Source of the DNA: Zelonia costaricensis
Lineage: Eukaryota > Euglenozoa > Kinetoplastea > Trypanosomatida > Trypanosomatidae
DNA length: 64,000 nt
Assembly (NCBI GenBank): GCA_030849075.1
Contig: JASAOO010003487.1
Location: 1-64,000, forward strand
Direction: 5' to 3'
How positions within the stretch are numbered: the stretch's first letter is position 1; each line of letters starts with the position of its first letter. A program made the translations under genes and the position numbers. The notes below the pieces were generated by a model. It was not told the origin of the DNA and ran no database searches. It saw nothing but the letters and a program-made list of their open reading frames with translations. This document shows positions 1 through 7,912 of the stretch, in pieces.

Positions 1-541
1 TCCCTATTGCTCCGTCTGGTCCGCGAGTTGTTTCTGTGCTCCTCTGTGCGCTGCTCCGTAGCGCCGCTCAGCGTGCGTGCGGCCGAGGGAAGGGGCCCGC
101 CGCTTGAATTAGAGTGTTTGTCTTGTTTGTTCTCTGAGTGACACCAAGAAGACGTGTGCGTGTGCCTTTGCGTGTGCGTAGAGGCAGTCGCTCGGTCGTC
201 GCTCTCTCTCCTGCTGCATGCCGTTGTCGTGTGCGTGTTTTTCTTTTTTTGTGTGTATTTCGGCGTGTGTATGTGTGCGTGCATTTCCCTTCTTCTGTTT
301 TACCTCTGTGCGCGTGTGCAGTTTGTTAGGCTCTTACACTGCCTTCTCAACTTAGCAGGTACTGAAAGAGGGTGGGGCGCCATGGGGACACCCCTCCGTC
401 CAACTCAAGTGGCGGGTTTCCTGCGAGGCTGCACTGCTGCCCTGCTCCCACACGCCGCCTATTGAGTTGCACAGGCGGCTGCAATGCCGTTTGAACAAGA
501 TGAAGACCCAATCGTTGGCAACCTCAATCGTTGCGACGCGG

Positions 542-560
542 GTGTGTGTGTGTGTGTGTG
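542..560. repeat. (GT)n microsatellite
   Basis: A near-perfect GT dinucleotide run of about nine to ten copies in the spacer upstream of the first gene. Similar runs recur in most spacers of this window. Confidence 0.9.
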
Positions 561-640
561 TTTGTGGCTTGCGTGGCAAGGCGGCGTGTTTTCGCCATCC
601 TCTATCCTACATGCAGAAGCAGGTCACTGCGCACAGCTAT

Positions 641-707
641 CTGTGCCTTTCCTGGCCTCCCCCATCCCTTACCGCCATCGCCACTCCATTCTCCCCTTCT
701 TGACTAG
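641..707 (+). promoter_or_regulatory. Polypyrimidine tract and candidate trans-splice acceptor (AG 706-707)
   Basis: A C/T-rich tract is followed by AG at 706-707, only three bases before the ATG at 711. If this AG is used, the gene-derived 5' UTR is almost nil and only the spliced leader precedes the ATG. A second in-frame ATG at 807 would be the likely start if a later AG is used. Confidence 0.5.
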
Positions 708-710
708 ATC

Positions 711-1331
711 ATGTCATGTGCAATTACAGCACCTACGAAAGCACCCACACAGAGTTGCACACCCGCCACTTCCGCGTGCACCAGGCAACAACTCAGAGAG
801 AACAGGATGAGCACCAGCGAGATGCCCCACAGCACCAGCGCAGACGTTGCAGACGAGGAAGTACACGCGTTGCTCGCCACCTCGTCACCTCGAGCACTTC
901 CGATCGGTGCTACAGAGGGGGGACACAGCCGGGGCGGTGCGGAGGGTGACGCAGACGCGGGTACTGCATTGACTAGCAAAGATCGCAGCGATGCCGCTTC
1001 CGCACTGCCTGTGGCAGCCCCACCCGCCGCCCCACCAGCGTCTTCTTCTGCCACGAAAGCGCGTAGTCTAGCCGCTGGACAGGTGAGCCGCGTTATCGAC
1101 AGCGCGCTGCCTGAGGGCATGTCCATCTCCCGCGACGCCCGCATCGCGCTGCAGAAGTGCGCTACGATTTCGCTCCTGTATCTCGCCTGCCTTTCGGATG
1201 CGGAGCGCAAGGCCGCCGGCTCGTCACGGACGACGCTGAACGTGCAGGACATCCGCAGTGGCATGGAGGCGGCGGGCATGACGCACCTGCTGCCGCTCAT
1301 GTCGACCGCGGCGAAGCGTGCCCGTGATTGA
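711..1331 (+). CDS. POLE3: POLE3/Dpb4-like histone-fold protein
   Basis: A 206-residue protein whose last 80 residues (about 122-200) form a histone fold of the CBF/NF-Y type. The pattern around ALPEGMSIS, then RDARIAL, LYLACLSD, TLNVQDI and SGMEAAG matches the layout of human POLE3 closely. In other eukaryotes POLE3/Dpb4 pairs with a second histone-fold protein (POLE4/Dpb3) in the DNA polymerase epsilon holoenzyme, and related subunits act in CHRAC-type remodellers. The first 120 residues are low-complexity, rich in Ala, Ser and Thr. The acidic C-terminal tail of animal POLE3 is absent: the protein ends soon after the fold in a short basic stretch. The start may be 711 or the in-frame ATG at 807 (residue 33); the fold is unaffected. 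Alternative identities are a CHRAC-like or NF-YB-like subunit. Confidence 0.8.
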   Translation: MSCAITAPTKAPTQSCTPATSACTRQQLRENRMSTSEMPHSTSADVADEEVHALLATSSPRALPIGATEGGHSRGGAEGDADAGTALTSKDRSDAASALPVAAPPAAPPASSSATKARSLAAGQVSRVIDSALPEGMSISRDARIALQKCATISLLYLACLSDAERKAAGSSRTTLNVQDIRSGMEAAGMTHLLPLMSTAAKRARD

Positions 1332-2754
1332 CGTCGCCAATGCGGTGCAACTTAAATTCACCGTGAAAAGAAGAGAGAAGGTAATGCACACATCAATGCG
1401 CCGTTTGCGTGTCAGGTGTCGAGCTCGTAGGCTGGCGGCGAGCGGGAGGTTTCACATCCCGGGTGCCTGGTGCCAATTACTTTTTTTTCCAGTGCATAGA
1501 AGCCGCTGCAGTTACTATAGAAGACCCACGCATGAGCTCGTGTGTGTGTGTGTGTCAACATAGAGTACGACACCAAGTCGCAAGACGGTGAAATGAAAAC
1601 ATATGGAGCAGCAGGCCGTACTCTTACACCTGCGTCAGAGCGAAGTACCTCCACGAGCGTGGATGATTCACACTTCACTGCGAAAGGCCCGACATGGGAG
1701 CGGCACTCTTCCGACCTGAGGGAGCTGCACTAGCAGGGACTTGCGCTCCATTCAGGGGCAGTGTTGAGTGGGGGCCGCACACCAACCCATGGTATGCTGA
1801 ACCGAGAGAAAAGGGGAAGCCACCACACTTGCGAGTAGCGCGGTGAGTGTCCTCCATCTGTTTGCTTCGATCTCCCTCCTCTCCCTTCCCCCCCATCTGT
1901 CTCTCCGGATGCTTCTCCCTCACGGCAACCTCCCGCTCGCAGAGCAAGTGAGGCCTGTGTGTGTGTGTGTGCGTACGTGAGCTTACTTACTGCTCATCAA
2001 TCCATCTCAAGTGCGTCCAGCTGTCCCCCCCCCCCCAACGACGCCGAAAAAAAAAAAACAGCAGGACACGAAGCAGGTCGACCGTCGGGCCTTCTCACCA
2101 GTCCCACAGCACGCACGCACCACTCTGCCCCCTCCCCCCGTCCCCCCGTCCCCTCCACCAAAACCCATCTCCTTCTCTGTCACCGGTTGTGAGCCTCTCC
2201 GTGATAGGCGGCTCTGCCGTTCGTACGAGGACGTCGTGCTCGAGTTTGCGACGCGCTCTTTTCTGTTTTTGTTGTTTGTCATCACGTACGACTGGACACG
2301 CCCCCCCCCCCCCACGCACTGTCTTTTTGCGCGTGCAAGGTCCGCCGTGCCACTTGTACACTTCCCAGCTCTCCCGGACCCCTCATCCCTACCCACGTTG
2401 ATCTCATCCACTCCGCCGTGCGCATCTCTGCCCCTCTCTCTTCCCTTCTTTCGTTTTTCAAGGCCACTTCTTTGCCTGCTTTTTCCCCTCTGTTGTGTGT
2501 GTGCGTGTGGGCGTGCAGGTCATTTGATAACACCTCAGCGCTGCGCGACTCACCCGCTTCCGTGCTCTCCCTTCCGCACCTCTGCTTCGCGTGTCGCACG
2601 TTGCAGCGCACCCTTTCGCGAAGACATCGTCGACGCCCCTGCAGCTCCACCCTTCCCCCCCCCCCCTTGAAAGAAAAGAAAAGAGAATCTTGTTGCCTGG
2701 CGGTGCAAGCCCTCCCTCTTCCCCCTCCCCCCGCCCCGCCCCACTGTCAGCACG
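1332..2754. other. Intergenic spacer
   Basis: No gene seen. The first half (1332-1950) is mixed sequence with a GT run near 1541-1556. The second half is pyrimidine-rich, with C runs near 2025-2036, 2299-2312 and 2656-2667 and an A run near 2047-2058. These are ordinary trypanosomatid UTR and splice-signal features. Confidence 0.7.
2709..2750 (+). promoter_or_regulatory. Polypyrimidine tract and candidate trans-splice acceptor (AG 2749-2750)
   Basis: A strong C/T tract ends in AG at 2749-2750, four bases before the ATG at 2755. Earlier tracts in the spacer could also be used. Confidence 0.45.
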
Positions 2755-4713
2755 ATGCTGCAAGAGGCTCGCCGGCTCTTCTTCACGCCGTCGCGCAACG
2801 CGCAGCACCGGCTGCGGCAACAAGCCACCGTCACCTTTCTTTTCGTCTGGCTCATGTGCGTGTTGTTTGTCATATCGACCTCCTTCCTGATTGTGTCGGT
2901 GCAGGCGCTCGTGGTGCTGAACACCGCAGCGTCTCTCGCGGCCGTGGTCGTGACGCAAGCCCTGTGCAGCCGCGCCGGCACCCAGCAGAACTACCCGTTG
3001 ACCTTTGGCCTGTTCCGCCTCAGCGCGGTGATTCGACTGGGCAGCATCATCTTCCTAGTGTTTGGGTGTGTGACGACGGTGGTGGAGTCGATCCACCGCG
3101 GCATGCACAGCGACCACCAGTCGAACCCGTTCTTCCTGCTCGCCTTGGGCGGGGTACAGCTTGTGGCGCACCTCGTCTTCCGCCGCGAGGTGCGGCTGGC
3201 GGACCGAGTGACGGGGCACCGCGGCATGGCGGGCGCGCAGAGCGAGGACATTCTCCATCAGGGCTGCGTGGCGTCGTGCAGCGAGGGCCGTGCGATGGGC
3301 GGTGGGGGCTTCTTCGAGGACTACCGCCACGGTCCGGGCGCGACGGGGCCTGCAGGGTCGCCGACGGGCTCGCCCGCGGCGAACGGATCGCTCAGTGCGG
3401 CGCAGCGCGCCGTGCACAGCCGGTCGGCCGCGTTTGCGCGCTTCTTGCTCTGCCCACTGACGTGCATCGCGGCGAGCATTCTCATGCTTGTCCTGGACAG
3501 CGCCTTGCCGGACACGGCTGCCTCGCTAGGGCTGGCCGCCTACTACGCGTTTGTGGGGTACAGGCAAGGGTCGGAGCTGCTAGACCTTCTGATGAACAAG
3601 TGCGTCGCAGACCCGCGACGTCTGCGTAGTCTGGAGCGCTGCCTGCGCAATGTCAAGATGCTCGATGGCGTACTGCAGGTTCAGTCGACGGTGTGGTGGA
3701 ACGTGAATGTGTCGGACAGCATGCTGTTTGTTCGCGTGCGGCTCATGTCCGGCTCTAATGCGAGCGGGGTGTCGCAGGCGGTGCGCAAGCAGCTGGCAGA
3801 GCTGGCCACGTACGTCTACGTGGAGTGCTTCCCAGCAAACGGCGCTAATGGCCTCAGCGAGAGCGCGCAGCTCTCGTGGGCGCCGCCGCCATCGCAGGCA
3901 CACGGCCACAGCCACGGCGAGCACGGTCACAGCCATGACGGCGCACATGGCCACAGCCACGGGGAGGAGGTTCACGGCCACAGCCACGACAACGGGCACG
4001 GCCACAGCCACGACAACGGGCACGGCCATGATCATGGGCACAGCCACGATCATGAGCACAGCTACGGGCACGAGGATGAGCAAGAGCACGCACACGACCA
4101 CGCGCACGAACACGTCCACCACAGCATCGAGGCAGCGGGGTACGGCAACGGCGTGGCAGAGACGAACGGGCTGACGCGCCGGGGCGGCGCCAACGGCTTC
4201 CCTTGGCCGGCCTCAGGGACTGCACCGTACGGAGCCGCCGCCCTGCAGGTGCCGCCGATGAGCTTCCCGGCACCGCCGCTGCAACAGGTCTCTGGCAGCA
4301 GCGTCTTTCGCCCCCCCTACGCGGCTCCACCGCAGCAACACCAGTACCAGCGGTCATCGCCGCCGCAGCTGCCTTCAGCCGCACTCCCGGGTGCGGCCCC
4401 AACGGCATTTTGGCCAGCGCCATCGTACGTGGTCAGCGGGAGTGGCGCGCAGGTGAACGCGGTTCCGGCGCCGACCTTCCCACATGCCCCGACGAGTCCC
4501 TACGGCACCAGCTCGAGCGGCGGGGTCGACTCACGTTACGGCCAGCCTCAGCTCCGTGGACCAGCTGCGTCGGCAGGTGCGGGTGGCGGCTTCCCTGCCG
4601 CCCCTGCGACGCGCACTCTGGACATGCCGCCGCCGAGCTTCTCGCCGTTCCGGGAACACAGTAGCCGCGGGGGAGGGGCGGGAGCGGCGGGGCCGGCACA
4701 TGGGAACCTCTGA
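2755..4713 (+). CDS. Diverged cation diffusion facilitator-like membrane protein with His-rich tail
   Basis: A 652-residue protein with six hydrophobic segments (about 25-47, 50-71, 89-111, 125-143, 227-247, 253-270), then a soluble domain (about 270-350) and a long tail. The layout, and the block before the third segment (YPLTFGLFRLSAV, then an ESIHR end), resemble cation diffusion facilitators, which export Zn2+ and related metals from the cytosol. Residues 383-457 are extremely His-rich with repeated HGHSH units, typical of zinc carriers, although in ZnT proteins such stretches usually lie in the loop between segments 4 and 5. The rest of the tail is Pro/Ala/Ser-rich. The usual HxxxD or DxxxD metal pairs of segments 2 and 5 are not seen: the equivalent positions read NTAAS (56-60) and CPLTC (233-237). 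It may be a non-transporting partner, a metal sensor, or a transporter with a different site. The fold call is moderately secure; metal transport is inference. Confidence 0.6.
   Translation: MLQEARRLFFTPSRNAQHRLRQQATVTFLFVWLMCVLFVISTSFLIVSVQALVVLNTAASLAAVVVTQALCSRAGTQQNYPLTFGLFRLSAVIRLGSIIFLVFGCVTTVVESIHRGMHSDHQSNPFFLLALGGVQLVAHLVFRREVRLADRVTGHRGMAGAQSEDILHQGCVASCSEGRAMGGGGFFEDYRHGPGATGPAGSPTGSPAANGSLSAAQRAVHSRSAAFARFLLCPLTCIAASILMLVLDSALPDTAASLGLAAYYAFVGYRQGSELLDLLMNKCVADPRRLRSLERCLRNVKMLDGVLQVQSTVWWNVNVSDSMLFVRVRLMSGSNASGVSQAVRKQLAELATYVYVECFPANGANGLSESAQLSWAPPPSQAHGHSHGEHGHSHDGAHGHSHGEEVHGHSHDNGHGHSHDNGHGHDHGHSHDHEHSYGHEDEQEHAHDHAHEHVHHSIEAAGYGNGVAETNGLTRRGGANGFPWPASGTAPYGAAALQVPPMSFPAPPLQQVSGSSVFRPPYAAPPQQHQYQRSSPPQLPSAALPGAAPTAFWPAPSYVVSGSGAQVNAVPAPTFPHAPTSPYGTSSSGGVDSRYGQPQLRGPAASAGAGGGFPAAPATRTLDMPPPSFSPFREHSSRGGGAGAAGPAHGNL
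3898..4125 (+). repeat. Degenerate tandem repeat encoding the His-rich tail
   Basis: Roughly twelve imperfect units built on a cacggccacagccac-type core, in frame with the membrane protein, give repeated HGHSH motifs. The units vary by small in-frame insertions such as Asp-Asn-Gly, as expected of a coding minisatellite that changes length between strains. Confidence 0.8.
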
Positions 4714-6000
4714 GCCAGTCCTTTGGGCAGTGAAGCGGTAGCAGCCGAGGTGGCGTCGAGAGAGGTGGCGATGCCGTGATATCACTGAGTCACTGCAAAG
4801 ATAGTGTGGAATGTGCGTGTGTCTGGGTGTGTGGGTGTGCGGAAGGGTGGGTACGAGGCATTGAGCATGCGGCAGCTCCTAAACGCTACGTGCGTGCAAG
4901 TCCCTCTCTCTCTCTCGATTGAGGCGTGTTGTGGGCGAATAAGAACGCGGCAGAGACCCACACAGGGAAGAGGAGAGAGGTGGAATCCGGTATGTGTGTG
5001 TGTGTGTGTGCTGTGGCGCGCCCACTAGCTCAGTTTCTTTGAAAAAAAAAGAAAAGGGACGCACGCTTGTGCGTCAACGCGCGGGGGAGGGAGGTGCCTG
5101 TGGAAGTGCAGCTCGTTACTGGTCTTGTTCGTGTCTGTGCGAAGCTTGCGTGCGTCCGCTGCTGTTTCCACGCCACCGCATGCGCTGGGCTTTGCGTGCG
5201 GTTCTCCCCTGTACCACTATCTTCACAAGCGGCCTCCGTAAGGAGAGCGGCGGCTACGCCACGACACGCGCCACACGAGAGAGAGAGCGCATGATCTTGC
5301 CCGAACGTCAGTTGAGGGAGGGGGGTGTTACGCGCACGCTGTCGGCGGTGCGTTTCCCAGTGAACCGCCTCGTCGTTCTATTTCGTTCCCTCTTCGCGCA
5401 CGGAAGTGGGCTTGCAACTGAAGCGGCGACTTTCTGATTCTGCAACCTGCATCCACGGCGTGCCGGACTCTGCACCTTCGACACGCAAACAAACGCACGC
5501 ACACGACATTCAATGGGTGCCCTTCTTTTTGGGGATGACGCAGATGCGTCAGCATCTTGTTGACTCGTCATCCTTTACATCCACGGTCAAAGCACTTTCA
5601 CGTGGGGATGTCTGCTTCCTTGCGCATTCGCACGATGCGCAGGGGAAGGAAAGTTTTTTTTGGGGGGGATGTCATGGGATTTATCATGAGCTGATGACTA
5701 GCACCGCTAACCGTCACCGTCTTCAGCACCGTGAATATTGCATGTGCCATTTTGTGAATCGTCTGCCGGGTCTTTTTTGTGCGGTGCTCCTCCTTCAATA
5801 AACTCCAGACGGCACACGTGCGCAGGGCCACTTGGCGCCTTCTCTCCTCCCTCTGCGAATTCACCGCACATACACGCCCACGACGACGGATGCATCTTCG
5901 CCCCCCACCCCACCCCTGTCACACACACAAGCACGCATCCAAGCACAAATCTCGATTTGAGTGAGTTTACCGTCCCACGAGATTGCGCACGCACAGGAGA
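4714..6000. other. Intergenic spacer
   Basis: No gene seen. It contains a TG run near 4990-5010, an A run near 5041-5050, a T/G homopolymer patch at 5652-5668 and a pyrimidine tract (about 5895-5920). The tract is followed by AG at 5930-5931, the likely acceptor for the next gene. Confidence 0.7.
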
Positions 6001-7275
6001 ATGACGGAAGAGTACAAGGGCGATTACTTTCGTACTGTGACGCGGCAGAGTCAGGCGTCCGAGATCGTCGTGCCGATCCCGTCCTTCTGCAAGCCGCTCG
6101 CCGTCTCGGTGCGGCCCTACGGCGGCGGCGAGGCGGGGCTGCTCGCCTCCTACTTCGACCCCGACCAGCACGCCTGGGTTGTGCGCCAGCTTCCGGTGCA
6201 TGAGGCGTGGCCGCACCAGCCCCCGCCTTGCCTCACTATCCGTGTCATGGCGCTTGTCGATCCTGCCAACCTGTACGAGCTGCGCCTCTCCCTCTCCAGT
6301 GTCCTTGACGGTCTCGAGAACAACGCACTCTACGCCCTGCAGCGCCGCTCGCAGCTGTACGAGCTGCTTGCGGAGGAGCACCTTGCGGACAAGTCCGGCG
6401 CCACCCTGCGAGCGGCCGCCGCGGACGGTCAGCTGCCGCAGGTGGCCGAGGCCGTGACGCTTGCGGCCCCCCTGCAGGTGATGGACGGCTTTGTGCTGAC
6501 CGGCGGGGGATTCTTGTCGGACTTTCCTGTGCTGCGCGACGGGCCGGCACTGCCGCGGTCGATGGACACCGTCTACGATGACATCCTCGCCGGGGAGGAC
6601 TTCTGCGGGCCACCGAAGCCCGGCCCGAGAGCTGCGCTTTCCACCACCACAGCAACCGCAGCATCGGCATCGTCACCTCTGTCATCATTGTCAAACCCTG
6701 GAAAGGGCACTGCAGATCCTGCGTCCGAGTCACGGGAGTACACCGCCTGGTCGGTGACTGCTGCCGCCAACGCAGGGCTCGCGTGCCTCAGCATCGGGCT
6801 CCGTCGGCGCAGTCCCCTCGAGTGGTCCGAGCTCGCCCATCACCACGCACACCCGCTGGAACATGGGAGCAGCGCGGCACACAGCGCGTATGAGGCATCT
6901 CTGCTGGCAATTGCATCGCTGCCAGCACCTCAGCGACCGTGCAGCACCGTGGCCGTGACCAGTGACGGTGTGCTGAGTGTAGTGCAGGCGGAGGATGACC
7001 CGACGGGATTAGTGGCCAGCGAGCGGGCGAGCACATGCGGCGTCCCAGCCACGAGCAGCTGCGGAGCCGCTGCCCCCGCGACGGGCGGCCCCTCGGCGCC
7101 ACGGCCGCTGATGGAAACGCTGACGCTGCGCGGCGAGGTGGAGGTGCAGCTGGCGCGCCGTGAGGCTGAGATGTGGCGCGTCTCGCTGCCGCCGCCGCAC
7201 GGGGAGATGAGCTTCGCGATGGGTGCCAGTCGCGCACTCATGACGGCTGCTCGCAAGAACTTTTACTGTGACTGA
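6001..7275 (+). CDS. Conserved-looking protein of unknown function
   Basis: A 424-residue protein with no family that I recognise. The first in-frame ATG is 6001, 70 bases after the candidate acceptor AG at 5930-5931; the open frame extends upstream only from a TTG. Residues 1-200 look like an ordered domain, with hydrophobic stretches (CLTIRVMALVDPANLYELRL and following) and few low-complexity patches. Residues 210-400 are dominated by Ala, Ser, Thr and Pro with an ordered island near 245-265. The end (about 370-424) carries another ordered block that includes a basic/acidic helix (LARREAEMWRV). No signal peptide or membrane segment is evident. Codon use matches its neighbours, so it is probably a real gene. 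Confidence 0.75.
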   Translation: MTEEYKGDYFRTVTRQSQASEIVVPIPSFCKPLAVSVRPYGGGEAGLLASYFDPDQHAWVVRQLPVHEAWPHQPPPCLTIRVMALVDPANLYELRLSLSSVLDGLENNALYALQRRSQLYELLAEEHLADKSGATLRAAAADGQLPQVAEAVTLAAPLQVMDGFVLTGGGFLSDFPVLRDGPALPRSMDTVYDDILAGEDFCGPPKPGPRAALSTTTATAASASSPLSSLSNPGKGTADPASESREYTAWSVTAAANAGLACLSIGLRRRSPLEWSELAHHHAHPLEHGSSAAHSAYEASLLAIASLPAPQRPCSTVAVTSDGVLSVVQAEDDPTGLVASERASTCGVPATSSCGAAAPATGGPSAPRPLMETLTLRGEVEVQLARREAEMWRVSLPPPHGEMSFAMGASRALMTAARKNFYCD

Positions 7276-7912
7276 GAGGGCCCCCAGCCCTTCCCGCCCC
7301 CGTGCCCTGGAAAGGCGGGGGTTGCGGCGATGGCTCAGTCGGGATGGGGCGATGAGGGCCCCTAGAGTAGACTCTCCTTCTTTCACACACGCACGCGCAA
7401 TCGGTCGTGTGTTCCCGAGAAGACACAGAAAAGAGAGATCAAGGACAGTGCAAGGACGGCAACGGCGAAGTGGGCCGCCGCTCTGACGGCGGAGCGCTAG
7501 GGGTGCGTGCTCCTCTCCCTCCCACTTTTGACGGGCTTTTAACCTGACGGAGTGCATGTGAAAGAGGGGGGAGGGGGAGGGGGAGGGGGGAGGAGGGGGA
7601 AGACTCGCAGCACTTCATGCATACACGCACGGAACTGTGATGCAGTCGCTGTACGGTCGTTGCATGACCTGCTATCTTGGGATCGCATATGAGCACTTTC
7701 CCCCAACTCTGTCCTTCTTCACCGACACACACTCACACAAAACACACGTAGTCACCTGAGAAGCGTAGCATATTGTTACGGCACCCGGTGCTGCTGTCCC
7801 GCCTTCCTCGTCGTTCTCTTCTTGAGACGGACACAAGAGCGCCGGCACGTGTCTCACCTTCGCGTCGCTCCCACCTCTTCCTCTTGCTGCAGTAGAGCCG
7901 GTGACTGCAACG
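7276..7912. other. Intergenic spacer
   Basis: No gene seen. A G-rich patch (7566-7600, repeated gggga) is the 3' half's main feature, followed by a pyrimidine tract just before the HSP60 gene. Confidence 0.7.
7863..7892 (+). promoter_or_regulatory. Polypyrimidine tract and trans-splice acceptor (AG 7891-7892)
   Basis: A clean C/T-rich tract ends in ctgcag with AG at 7891-7892. This leaves about 20 bases of 5' UTR before the ATG at 7913. It supports that ATG rather than the in-frame GTG at 7901 as the HSP60 start, because GTG starts are not expected in nuclear mRNAs. Confidence 0.65.

Larger units (their letters stand above)
1..710. other. Intergenic / UTR sequence at window start
   Basis: No credible gene. 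The sequence is T/G-rich with many GT runs, including a microsatellite at about 542-560. It ends in a pyrimidine-rich stretch (about 641-702) leading to the acceptor of the first gene. A non-simple block at about 372-490 reads like a degenerate dispersed element and is treated under findings. It probably holds the 3' UTR of an upstream gene outside the window plus the 5' region of the first gene. Confidence 0.6.

Noticed and set aside
3898..4125. A CRISPR-like or mobile repeat array
   Set aside because: The repeats are in frame, encode histidine motifs and have no unique spacers; this is a coding minisatellite in a eukaryote.
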